A DNA stretch of 29,773 bases from Candidatus Daviesbacteria bacterium (GTDB taxonomy: Bacteria; Patescibacteriota; Microgenomatia; Daviesbacterales; UBA10151). Positions 7,909 to 14,815 of the stretch are shown here, one piece after another. Below the pieces are notes generated by a model. The model ran no database searches, had not been told where the DNA came from, and was given only the letters and a program-made list of their open reading frames with translations. Position 1 is the first letter of the stretch, and each line of letters begins with the position of its first letter. The DNA lies in NCBI GenBank assembly GCA_003519445.1, contig DOWS01000054.1, positions 1 through 29,773 of the forward strand, read 5' to 3'. Position numbers and translations under genes: made by a program.

Positions 7909-8082
7909 CATTGACAATACGTATTTATATGCATCATGATGACCACGATTATATATTTCTAACTCATCTCTGGCTATAACAACATACCTACTCCACATAC
8001 CAGCCTTGATGCTGGCTTTGTATTCTCCTTTAATTTCTTCTAATTCCTCTTTTATTAATTTTTTTAAATTTTGTTTTGTCAT
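7897..8082 (-). CDS. Small hypothetical protein, 61 residues
   Basis: A charged, helical protein, with an amphipathic N-terminus (LKKLIKEELEEIKGEYKASI) and a Tyr/His-rich C-terminus (EIYNRGHHDAYKYVLSML). No family recognised. It lies 33 bp downstream of the Mrr-like gene on the same strand, so it is probably the last gene of the lexA-mrr-like transcription unit. It could be a small regulator or partner; the sequence does not say which. Confidence 0.5.
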   Translation of the reverse strand: MTKQNLKKLIKEELEEIKGEYKASIKAGMWSRYVVIARDELEIYNRGHHDAYKYVLSMLDK

Positions 8083-8115
8083 GATTTTTTAATTATTAAT
8101 TAACATAACAGCTAT

Positions 8116-9105
8116 TTATTTTTTACGAAGTCTTTCTATCGGATGAATTTTACCAGTCTTTGCATCAGTAAATTTCCAAAATCTCCAGCCATTTACAGGT
8201 AAGCCATTTTGCACTTTCATTCCGGCACCAGATGGAGAATTGTAAACTTCGTTTTCATAAATAATTTTTGTTGGAGAAAAATAAATTGCAAAATATTTAC
8301 GGTCTTTATAGTTTGCAAAAATCTCAATTTCTTTTCCGTCAGTTTCAGTCAACTCCGGAAAATCAAAATTTATTTCATTCTTATCAAGATCTAAAATTGT
8401 AACCTTTTCAAGAATTATACCCACGCCAAATTCGCAAAGCAGATCAACAAACTCATTACCATTCATTAATGAAATTGGTGCTTTGTAAGGATCTTCTGCT
8501 TCGTCAACTGATTGTTTTGAAAAATCAGAAGTAGTAATAAATAATCCAGTTTGATGTGGTCTCAAACTGCCTCTCAATTCGGATATGCTTGCCCTCTGAA
8601 CATTACTTCTCCATCTTTTTACCTGAACAGATACATTATTTTTTATTATATCCGCAACAATCAACTCACCAGTTACATCAATTCCTCCATCTCCTGTTTT
8701 ACCAGTAATCTGGACATTTTCAAATCCGAGGTTTCTTAAAACTTCCCCTACTAATTCTTCAAATTTTGAAGGGTGCATCGCGTGTAATGCTTCTAGCAAT
8801 TGTTTTTTTACTTCCTGATTTTTATTTCTTATATCCGCAAAAATCCCTTTTGGCTCGTGTTCTAATAGGCCATATAAACCCCTCCCAAAAGAAATAAATC
8901 TCGATTGGGTTCCTTGTGCTTTTGATTTCCTAATGTCGGCATTTATCGCAGACGCAATATTACCTGCAACAATTAAATCATCGCTTTCTATTAATCCCAG
9001 TTCAAAAGCCCTATTTGCTAAATCGCGATAGTGCATCTGTTTTAGTCCAGATTTCTCGCCAAGAATTTTATACGCTATTTCTAGATATGTTAGATTTTCT
9101 GCCAT
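8116..9105 (-). CDS. Mrr-like restriction endonuclease with HARE-HTH domain
   Basis: This 329-residue protein starts with a HARE-HTH winged-helix domain (residues 4-85: LTYLEIAYKILGE, MHYRDLANRAFELGL, FISFGRGLYGL). A type IV-like Mrr catalytic domain follows at about 105-235: MHPSKFEELVGEVLRNLGFE, Asp143 in GDGGIDVTGE, and the Q161-V-K163 pair in VSVQVKRW. All PD-(D/E)XK catalytic positions are present, so DNA cleavage, probably of modified DNA, is expected. A C-terminal domain of about 95 residues (DLDKNEINFDFPE onward) was not recognised. It lies 11 bp after the lexA-fusion gene and is probably co-transcribed with it, which would put the nuclease under damage control. Confidence 0.85.
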   Translation of the reverse strand: MAENLTYLEIAYKILGEKSGLKQMHYRDLANRAFELGLIESDDLIVAGNIASAINADIRKSKAQGTQSRFISFGRGLYGLLEHEPKGIFADIRNKNQEVKKQLLEALHAMHPSKFEELVGEVLRNLGFENVQITGKTGDGGIDVTGELIVADIIKNNVSVQVKRWRSNVQRASISELRGSLRPHQTGLFITTSDFSKQSVDEAEDPYKAPISLMNGNEFVDLLCEFGVGIILEKVTILDLDKNEINFDFPELTETDGKEIEIFANYKDRKYFAIYFSPTKIIYENEVYNSPSGAGMKVQNGLPVNGWRFWKFTDAKTGKIHPIERLRKK

Positions 9106-9116
9106 AATTATTGTCT

Positions 9117-10253
9117 TTAAGGATTACTACTATTATAATCCAAAATAAAAATAATGCCTAATCTCATTTTTTTAAAAAATAATTTTAAAAAAGATTGTCC
9201 TAATTTTTTTCTTTCCTCTCGGGTTATAAATTGTTCATATAACTTTCCGAGTATGTCTCGATCAATCGGCGTGAAATCATACTTATTAAAAGAATTGGTG
9301 ATTTCTTGAAGTAAAAAATCACTGGGTTCATACCAATCAAAAATATTACTTTCAAAAATATGCGAATAAATTTGTTGCGCTTCCTGTTTCAAAGATATTA
9401 ATTGTTGTCTATTGTTTATAACCTCAAAACTTAAAAGTTTTTTATCTTTACAAACCCAAAGCAAAAGAATTTCATTTAAAAAAGTGTAACCTGTTTCTAG
9501 ACAGAATTTATCTTGGTCTGGCTTGTTTTCAGTCCTTTGCCATATTTCAAACTCGTTATTTGGTTTAAATTTATGCTTTATTTCTTCTTGGGCTTTAATT
9601 ATAAATTGTTTTAGCTCGTTATTAAAAGTCAATAAATTTAATGTTTGATCTAGGGTTTTTCGGCCCACATAACTTCTCATTACGGAAACCACCTTACCCT
9701 GAACAATTAATTGTTTAACTACAAAAGCCTCGATTGACGGGTTTGAGGGTTGTAATTTAAAACCACCAGTCACCTTATATATTTTTTTGAGAGTAACTTC
9801 ATTTTGATTGATGAGTGCAACTATCGTGTCGCCATCTTCAGCGCTATTTTGTTTTCTAATAATAACATTGTCTCCATCAAAAATACCCTCCTGTATCATG
9901 CTATTGCCCTTAACTCGTAAGGCGAAGTGTTCTCCGGAATTCGTTAGTAGATGTTTTGGTATAGAGATTGTTTCGTATTCTTGAATTGCTTCAATCGGTT
10001 CTCCTGCCGCAATCAAGCCCAAAAGAGGTATTTTAGTATTTTTTTCTTCTTTTGAGATAGATAGACTTCTGGGTTGATGCTCCTCTTTACTTAAATATTC
10101 TTTAGATTGAAGCGTTTCTATGTGTTCATGTACTGTTGCAACAGATCTAAGTCTGAAATGCCGTTTGATTTCTTCTAAAGAAGGAGAATAATCGTTCTTA
10201 CCTATAAAATTTGTTACAAAATCAAGAATTTGTTTCTGTCTTTTAGTAAGCAT
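9117..10253 (-). CDS. lexA: LexA repressor fused to truncated type IIG-like methyltransferase N-domain
   Basis: Residues 1-195 are a complete LexA: winged HTH (YSPSLEEIKRHFRLRSVATV), self-cleavage bond Ala83-Gly84 (LIAAGEP), Ser118 (VKGNSM) and Lys156 (NEVTLKK) of the catalytic dyad. Residues 196-353 continue in frame into what resembles the helical N-terminal region of type IIG/N6-adenine methyltransferases: YTFLNEILLLWVCKDKKLL, NIFDWYEPSDFLLQEI and DRDILGKLYEQFI, ending REERKKLGQ. In such enzymes LGQ is followed by YTP and the SAM-binding domain. Here it breaks into about 25 unrelated residues and a stop, so no methyltransferase catalytic motif remains. It should still act as a self-cleaving repressor; the role of the extension is unknown. 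Two 11-bp repeats sit in front of the gene. Confidence 0.82.
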   Translation of the reverse strand: MLTKRQKQILDFVTNFIGKNDYSPSLEEIKRHFRLRSVATVHEHIETLQSKEYLSKEEHQPRSLSISKEEKNTKIPLLGLIAAGEPIEAIQEYETISIPKHLLTNSGEHFALRVKGNSMIQEGIFDGDNVIIRKQNSAEDGDTIVALINQNEVTLKKIYKVTGGFKLQPSNPSIEAFVVKQLIVQGKVVSVMRSYVGRKTLDQTLNLLTFNNELKQFIIKAQEEIKHKFKPNNEFEIWQRTENKPDQDKFCLETGYTFLNEILLLWVCKDKKLLSFEVINNRQQLISLKQEAQQIYSHIFESNIFDWYEPSDFLLQEITNSFNKYDFTPIDRDILGKLYEQFITREERKKLGQSFLKLFFKKMRLGIIFILDYNSSNP

Positions 10254-10262
10254 ATTTAATTA

Positions 10263-10322
10263 TTGACTTTCGGTTGACTTTCGGTTATATTCATAATAAT
10301 GTAGTTGACAATAGATTGTCAA
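10263..10322. promoter_or_regulatory. Divergent lexA / small-gene promoter with tandem operator
   Basis: TTGACTTTCGG is repeated exactly at 10263-10273 and 10274-10284, one helical turn apart. On the plus strand the first copy supplies a -35 (TTGACT), followed by a 17-bp spacer and TATATT (10286-10291), driving the 44-residue gene at 10335. On the minus strand TTGTCA (10310-10305), 16 bp and TATAAC give a candidate lexA promoter whose transcript runs through the repeats. A perfect palindrome with arms TTGACAAT and ATTGTCAA (10305-10322) lies further upstream. The 11-bp motif recurs at 12503, in front of the Bro-N gene, so it is a candidate LexA-family operator. Confidence 0.6.
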
Positions 10323-10334
10323 GGAGGTGATTTT

Positions 10335-10469
10335 ATGAAAGCTAGAAGTACTTACAAAATAGCGGAATTACCAAAGCAAAAATGGCCCAAAGGGCATATA
10401 GTTCAGGTTGGGAATAAAACAACCAAAGAAGCGGCGAAAGAATGGGAGGGAACCAAACATAAAAGTTGA
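10335..10469 (+). CDS. Small basic protein, 44 residues
   Basis: The ATG at 10335 follows a near-perfect Shine-Dalgarno (AAGGAGGTGA, 10321-10330) with ideal spacing, one of the few strong ones in the window. The product is basic (begins MKARSTYKIAELPKQKWPKG, ends EWEGTKHKS) with no membrane segment. It is transcribed divergently from lexA behind the tandem TTGACTTTCGG repeats. The palindrome at 10305-10322 directly precedes the Shine-Dalgarno sequence and could form a hairpin in the leader. Family unknown; a small DNA-binding or damage-induced protein is possible but not shown. Confidence 0.6.
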   Translation: MKARSTYKIAELPKQKWPKGHIVQVGNKTTKEAAKEWEGTKHKS

Positions 10470-10509
10470 TCAATTGGTCTATAAACTCTACGACCCACCG
10501 CCGGTTTTA

Positions 10510-10530
10510 TCCTGAGCGCAGCCGAAGGGA
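10510..10530. repeat. Dispersed mini-repeat (CTGAGCG...CGAAGGG type)
   Basis: The stretch from TCCTGAGCGCAG to CCGAAGGGA matches the half-palindromic family seen also inside murB (28633-28660) and at the window end. Here it is intergenic, between the 44-residue gene and the KilA-N gene. Confidence 0.5.
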
Positions 10531-10575
10531 AGAAATAGCAATTGTGGAGGGTAAATAGGCTATGAAAAAAGCAAT

Positions 10576-11388
10576 ATGAAAAATAAACGGCTTATTGTTA
10601 GAGGAATAGAAATTACACTAATTTCTGAACAAAATAGTGACTACATATCATTGACTGATATGTTAAAAGCTAAAGATGGAGACTTTTTCATATCAGATTG
10701 GTTAAGAAATAGAAATACTGTGGAATTTCTTGGTATTTGGGAGAGTGTTCATAATCCTAATTTTAATTATGGCGAATTTGCCATAATTAAAAGTCAAACT
10801 GGACTAAATAGCTATAAATTAAGCGTTAAAGAATGGGTAGAAAAGACCAAAGCCATTGGACTTAAGGCTACAGCTGGTCGGTATGGCGGAACATATGCAC
10901 ATAAAGATATCGCGTTTGAATTTGGGATGTGGATCAGCCCCGAATTTAAAATTTATCTAATTAAAGAATTCCAGCGCTTAAAAAACGAAGAAGCTGAGCG
11001 GTTAAAATCAGGATGGGATATAAAGCGTACACTGGCGAAGGTAAATTATAGAATTCACACCGATGCAGTTAAAAAACATTTAATTCCTCCTTATATATCC
11101 AAATCTGCCGCCAATGTTGTCTATGCCAGCGAAGCGGATGTACTGAATATGGCACTTTTCGGCATGACTGCCAAAGATTGGAGGGATAAAAACCCAAAAA
11201 AAGATGGGAATATTCGTGATTATTCTTCGGTAGAACAATTAGTGGTGTTGGTTAATCTGGAGGGTATTAATGCCGAGCTCATTCGTCAGGGTTTACCTCA
11301 ATCGGAGAGATTAGTTCAACTAAACCAGATCGCTATCTCTCAAATGCAATCTTTGGTTGGTAATGCCTCAATAAAGAAATTAAAATAA
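10576..11388 (+). CDS. KilA-N domain protein
   Basis: This 270-residue protein has an N-terminal KilA-N DNA-binding domain (residues 1-135): an opening strand LIVRGIEITLISEQ, then YISLTDMLKAKDGDFFISDW, LRNRNTVEFLGIWE and GRYGGTYAHKDIAFEFGMWI. The C-terminal half (about 140-270) is helical and is the form common in bacterial chromosomal KilA-N proteins (YRIHTDAVKKHL, MALFGMTAKDWRDKNP). Such proteins come from phage and large-virus antirepressors, but no phage structural genes are nearby. The ATG overlaps the stop of a five-codon ORF (10562-10579) preceded by GGAGGG, so initiation may be coupled to that mini-ORF. Function beyond DNA binding is unknown. Confidence 0.88.
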   Translation: MKNKRLIVRGIEITLISEQNSDYISLTDMLKAKDGDFFISDWLRNRNTVEFLGIWESVHNPNFNYGEFAIIKSQTGLNSYKLSVKEWVEKTKAIGLKATAGRYGGTYAHKDIAFEFGMWISPEFKIYLIKEFQRLKNEEAERLKSGWDIKRTLAKVNYRIHTDAVKKHLIPPYISKSAANVVYASEADVLNMALFGMTAKDWRDKNPKKDGNIRDYSSVEQLVVLVNLEGINAELIRQGLPQSERLVQLNQIAISQMQSLVGNASIKKLK

Positions 11389-11469
11389 ACATGATTAAAT
11401 TATCGCGATCAAAAATAGAATTATTATTTGACTGTCCTTGTTGTTTTTGGAATGGTATACAAAAATACT

Positions 11470-12483
11470 ATGGCTAAAAAACAGGAAATAAAGAATATAC
11501 AACCAAATAACCAAATCACCATCTATCAAACAGATGACGGCAAGGCTCGGGTAGAGGTGCGCTTTGAAGATGAAAATGTGTGGTTGACACAGAAGCTGAT
11601 TGCTCAACTTTTTGAATGCAGCATTGATAATGTTTCCCTGCATCTCAAAAATATTTTTGCCGAAGGAGAACTTAATCTGAAATCAGTTACCGAGGAATAC
11701 TCGATAACTGCCACAGACGGAAAACAATATAAAACCAAACACTACAATCTGGAAGTTATTATTGCTGTCGGATACCGGGTAAATTCAGTCCGCGGCACAC
11801 AATTTCGTATTTGGGCAACGGAATGTCTGAAAGAATACATGATTAAAGGGTTTGCATTGGATGATATTCGCCTCAAACAGGGAGGATATAAGTCTAGATA
11901 TTTTGAAGAGCTCTTGCAGCGTATCCGCGATATCCGTAGCAGTGAGCGGATGTTGTATCAAAAAGTAACAGATATTTACGCAACCGCGATTGACTACCGA
12001 AAAGAAGCAAAAGAAACTGATCTATTCTTCAAAACCGTACAAAATAAAATGCATTATGCGGTAACAGGTAAAACCGCAGCTGAAATTATTTCTGAACGGG
12101 TAAGTAGAGATAAAGAAAATCTTGGTTTGACAAACTTCCCCGGATATCATCCCATTAAACGTGATATTTTTATCGCGAAAAACTATCTTAATGAAAAAGA
12201 GCTGGAACTATTAAACCGCATCGTTGATGCATATCTTTCTTTTGCCGAAATCCAAGCCCAAGGTGAAAAAGCAATGACGATGAAAAATTGGATCAAGAAA
12301 CTTGACGAGTATTTGGCGCTTATGGGTAAAGGGATTCTCAAGGATTCGGGAAGTGTAAGCGCAGAAGATGCCGAAACGAAAGCAGAAACAGAATTTACTA
12401 ACTATAAAAGAGTACAGGATAAAAACTATATCTCTGATTTTGATCGGGAGATCAAAAAACTTTTGAAGAAAGTTAAGAAATAA
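11470..12483 (+). CDS. rhuM: RhuM-family protein
   Basis: This 337-residue protein matches the RhuM family first noted in a Salmonella pathogenicity island: VEVRFEDENVWLTQKLIAQL, CSIDNVSLHLKNIFAEGEL, YNLEVIIAVGYRVNSVRGTQ and FRIWATECLKEYMIKGFALDD. The N-terminal part looks like a Bro/KilA-type DNA-binding module. The C-terminal part carries LGLTNFPGYHPIKRDIFIAK and a lysine-rich end. The start is taken at 11470 rather than 11428, because the earlier codons overlap an extended -10 (TGGTATACA, 11453-11461) that lies 8 bases before 11470. The molecular role of RhuM is not established; it travels with mobile DNA and restriction loci. Confidence 0.85.
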   Translation: MAKKQEIKNIQPNNQITIYQTDDGKARVEVRFEDENVWLTQKLIAQLFECSIDNVSLHLKNIFAEGELNLKSVTEEYSITATDGKQYKTKHYNLEVIIAVGYRVNSVRGTQFRIWATECLKEYMIKGFALDDIRLKQGGYKSRYFEELLQRIRDIRSSERMLYQKVTDIYATAIDYRKEAKETDLFFKTVQNKMHYAVTGKTAAEIISERVSRDKENLGLTNFPGYHPIKRDIFIAKNYLNEKELELLNRIVDAYLSFAEIQAQGEKAMTMKNWIKKLDEYLALMGKGILKDSGSVSAEDAETKAETEFTNYKRVQDKNYISDFDREIKKLLKKVKK

Positions 12484-12502
12484 TATGTTCAGTAAAGAAG
12501 TC

Positions 12503-12531
12503 TTGACTTTCGGGTAAATTATGGTTTAGAG
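12503..12531 (+). promoter_or_regulatory. Promoter of the truncated Bro-N gene, with the lexA-type motif
   Basis: TTGACTTTCGG (12503-12513) is identical to the tandem motif in front of lexA. TTGACT plus 17 bp leads to TTAGAG (12526-12531), a weak -10, 7 bases before the ATG at 12539. Confidence 0.5.
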
Positions 12532-12538
12532 TAAAAAT

Positions 12539-12763
12539 ATGACAGACGAAATTACCAAAATAGCTGTTTTTAGGAATAAAGAAATCAGAAAAACTATTCA
12601 TAAAAATGAATGGTGGTTTTCTGTAGTGGATGTTATTGAAGCATTGACTGGAACAGAAAGACCGAGAAAGTATTGGAACGACCTCAAAAAGAAGCTAGTA
12701 AAAGAGGGCTATTCTGAAGTGTCCGAAAATATCGGACAGTTGAAATTAAAGGCTCCTGATTAG
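12539..12763 (+). pseudogene. Bro-N antirepressor / DinD-like gene, truncated
   Basis: The 74 residues are the N-terminal Bro-N domain (IAVFRNKEIRKTIHKNEWWF, SVVDVIEALTGTERPRKYW, EGYSEVSENIGQLKLKAPD). They stop at a TAG exactly where related proteins continue with the second half of the domain. The remaining sequence before 12866 has no continuation. It is therefore probably a remnant, although a short Bro-N protein that still binds DNA cannot be excluded. Related chromosomal genes include dinD, a LexA-controlled gene of E. coli, which is notable given the shared promoter motif with lexA here. Confidence 0.75.
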
Positions 12764-12865
12764 ATTCCAAACTTCTAGCTTGATAATTTAATTTTTGTTT
12801 AATATACTTAAAGTATTGAAAGGTCGCCGTCGTCAATGACTAAGGCGCCCAAGGGAGGTGAGAAA

Positions 12866-13384
12866 ATGAATATCAAGAAATTGTTAGTAGGCGGTGCGGC
12901 CGGGGCAATTATGTTTGCTGCAACAGTTATGCCTGCTTTGGCAGCGGGATTTGACCAGTTTGGCTACAACAGGACTGCCAGAAATTTTGTGGGGACTTGT
13001 TTAAGCTGGGGCATGGGTAAATATGGATGGACCGAGGCCCAAGCCCAAGCCTACTGCGGAGTTTACTCCAATGACAAACTGGTGATGAAATGGAATGCCG
13101 AATGGGACAGGGGAAATGCCGAGGGTTGGGCAAACGGCCCGTATGATGCCTGGATAGACAATGAATGGAATGGCAGGAGCAACGGATCAGGAGAAACCTG
13201 GCATTATAAAATAGCCTGGGACAGGGGTTGCGCAAACTCTGGTACTCCCTCGGGAACGGCTGTCAAGGGAGGGGCCTATTGTATTTGGGGGCCTTTTGCC
13301 ATGCTGCAAAGCCAAGGGTCAGGAGCGGATAATGTCCATTATTGGGATGTGCTGCTTGCGCCTGCCGGCTACGGAGCATATTAA
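12866..13384 (+). CDS. Trp-rich secreted protein
   Basis: This 172-residue protein has a Sec signal peptide (MNIKKLLVGGAAGAIMFAAT, cleavage near PALA|A). The mature part is rich in tryptophan (11 Trp) and has four cysteines, in GTCLSW, AYCGVY, RGCANS and AYCIWG, consistent with two disulfides outside the membrane. A strong Shine-Dalgarno (GGAGGTGAG) sets the start at 12866 rather than the upstream in-frame ATG at 12836. The repeated pattern W..(E/A)WDRG (KWNAEWDRG, KIAWDRGCAN) suggests an internal repeat. No family was recognised; an extracellular binding or surface role is an inference. Confidence 0.75.
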   Translation: MNIKKLLVGGAAGAIMFAATVMPALAAGFDQFGYNRTARNFVGTCLSWGMGKYGWTEAQAQAYCGVYSNDKLVMKWNAEWDRGNAEGWANGPYDAWIDNEWNGRSNGSGETWHYKIAWDRGCANSGTPSGTAVKGGAYCIWGPFAMLQSQGSGADNVHYWDVLLAPAGYGAY

Positions 13385-13403
13385 TATAAGGTATAATCAG
13401 CTT

Positions 13404-13928
13404 ATGACAGAGAGAGAAGGTCAAATGCCGTTTGGCGGTTTGGGTATGGAGCTGGTGATAGATTTAGATACCCATCAACAAACCCTCCGCCGCAAAACGA
13501 AAAAATCTCCTACAGGAGGGGTAAAAAAACCAGCCCCAACCAGACAGTGGTGGGAGATCATGGGCTCGACAGCTTTTAACCGCGCTGCAGAAGGTTGGAG
13601 AGTGAGCCGGGCTGCGTCCATGGCTGAAGAATTTGGTCACAGTGTAGAGTTTGCCGGGCCGCAAATGACCGGTGCAGAAACAGAAGGATTATTAAAGCAA
13701 GTCTTCGCTGTAGCCAAAAGGTCAAGAATCACTGCAGTGGGAGTGGCGGAGATGATGAGAGCGGAGTCTTTAAGGATTGAGGGAAGACTGGGTGTTGGAG
13801 CTAATTGGTTGCCGCCATTTGTTGATACGGCAATAGATTTGCTGGCAGAGGTTTACAGATTGAATGCAGGTACAACAAGAGGTCTTAAAGATTTTGCCCA
13901 TCAAAAGGCTTTGCCTGCATTTAACTAA
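13404..13928 (+). CDS. Hypothetical soluble protein, 174 residues
   Basis: No family recognised. Residues 1-45 are polar and probably disordered (RRKTKKSPTGGVKKPAPTRQ). From about residue 46 a helical domain follows (WWEIMGSTAFNRAAEGWRV, LLKQVFAVAKRSRITAVGVA, FVDTAIDLLAEVYRL). TATAAT at 13392-13397 lies 6 bases before the ATG, so the start at 13404 fits a leaderless mRNA. The longer open frame from 13296 would overlap the upstream gene. The gene follows the Trp-rich secreted protein by 19 bp. Confidence 0.6.
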   Translation: MTEREGQMPFGGLGMELVIDLDTHQQTLRRKTKKSPTGGVKKPAPTRQWWEIMGSTAFNRAAEGWRVSRAASMAEEFGHSVEFAGPQMTGAETEGLLKQVFAVAKRSRITAVGVAEMMRAESLRIEGRLGVGANWLPPFVDTAIDLLAEVYRLNAGTTRGLKDFAHQKALPAFN

Positions 13929-14001
13929 AGTTTTATGGTTTTGCTTGTTGATTCAGGGGAATTTATGATACTCTTAATTTAATGTCCAAAAAGAGTTTGT
14001 T

Positions 14002-14526
14002 ATGCAGCATCAAAAAATTATTGTTTCTCTCTTAAGTTTAGGAGCAGCTGTTTTAGCCTCTTTCAAAGCCTCAATCTCATATGGTTTACTAAATATATTT
14101 ATACCAGAAGAAAAGCTACCCTTGGAATTAGGAATTGCGAAAATTATAGGAGAGCAAGGTGTCCTTATTGTGAATATGATTATTGATACCATCATATGGT
14201 TTGTTTTTATTGTTGTAGGTTATCGTTTGTATAAACATTTTGGAAGAAAAAAGTTTATTATTTTTATTATTCTTAGTCCTATTTTATGGTTGATCGGGAG
14301 TTATGGTATTGCACTTATAGATATTTTTGTATTCGGCAACTTTAAAATTAATATATTCGGTTCATGTCCAAGTTCCGGTTACCCCATATATCGCGAAATG
14401 TGTTGGGAAAATGTTTTAAATGCCCTTAACTTTTTAAATATATTTCTATGGTTTTTAATAATTTGGTTTGTTTGGGAACAGATACTCAAAAGAATTCATA
14501 GAATGGTTATGATGATTAAGAAATAA
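14002..14526 (+). CDS. Hypothetical membrane protein, 174 residues
   Basis: Four predicted membrane helices: about residues 5-33, 54-76, 86-112 and 140-163. Helix 2 contains IIDTIIWFVFIVVGYRLY and helix 3 contains FIIFIILSPILWLIGSYG. Two cysteines lie in the loop FGSCPSSGYPIYREMCWE. The family is unknown. It converges with the small membrane-protein array on the opposite strand but is not visibly related to it. Confidence 0.6.
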   Translation: MQHQKIIVSLLSLGAAVLASFKASISYGLLNIFIPEEKLPLELGIAKIIGEQGVLIVNMIIDTIIWFVFIVVGYRLYKHFGRKKFIIFIILSPILWLIGSYGIALIDIFVFGNFKINIFGSCPSSGYPIYREMCWENVLNALNFLNIFLWFLIIWFVWEQILKRIHRMVMMIKK

Positions 14527-14815
14527 TAGGCGTTTTGTGATTTTCTTTGAATATGCCCAAAAAAATTGTCTATTTAATTAGATCAGAGGTGATGAAGTTT
14601 TTTCCAGAGTTTTTGGATGAGTAAGCCTATTACATAATAGACGATGGCGGAGATAAAAAATGTACTTATGTAAGAGATTAAATTTAGTTTAGTTTAGAGC
14701 TACTTAATAATGAGTTAAATATGGGGGTTTGTAATAAATAACCATAAATCAAAAATCCAGGTAAATTAATAAGCATTAAAAAACTTAAATTATCTGGGAT
14801 TATACATATAACATT

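Noticed and set aside
10263..10284. Tandem repeat as the start of a CRISPR array
   Set aside because: Only two 11-bp units without spacers; better explained as an operator/promoter element.
12927..13235. 102-residue minus-strand ORF rich in Arg, His and Cys
   Set aside because: Shadow of the secreted protein, which has a signal peptide and a strong Shine-Dalgarno sequence.
7588..13928. Integrated prophage
   Set aside because: No integrase, packaging or structural genes and no attachment-site repeats were seen; only phage-type regulators.
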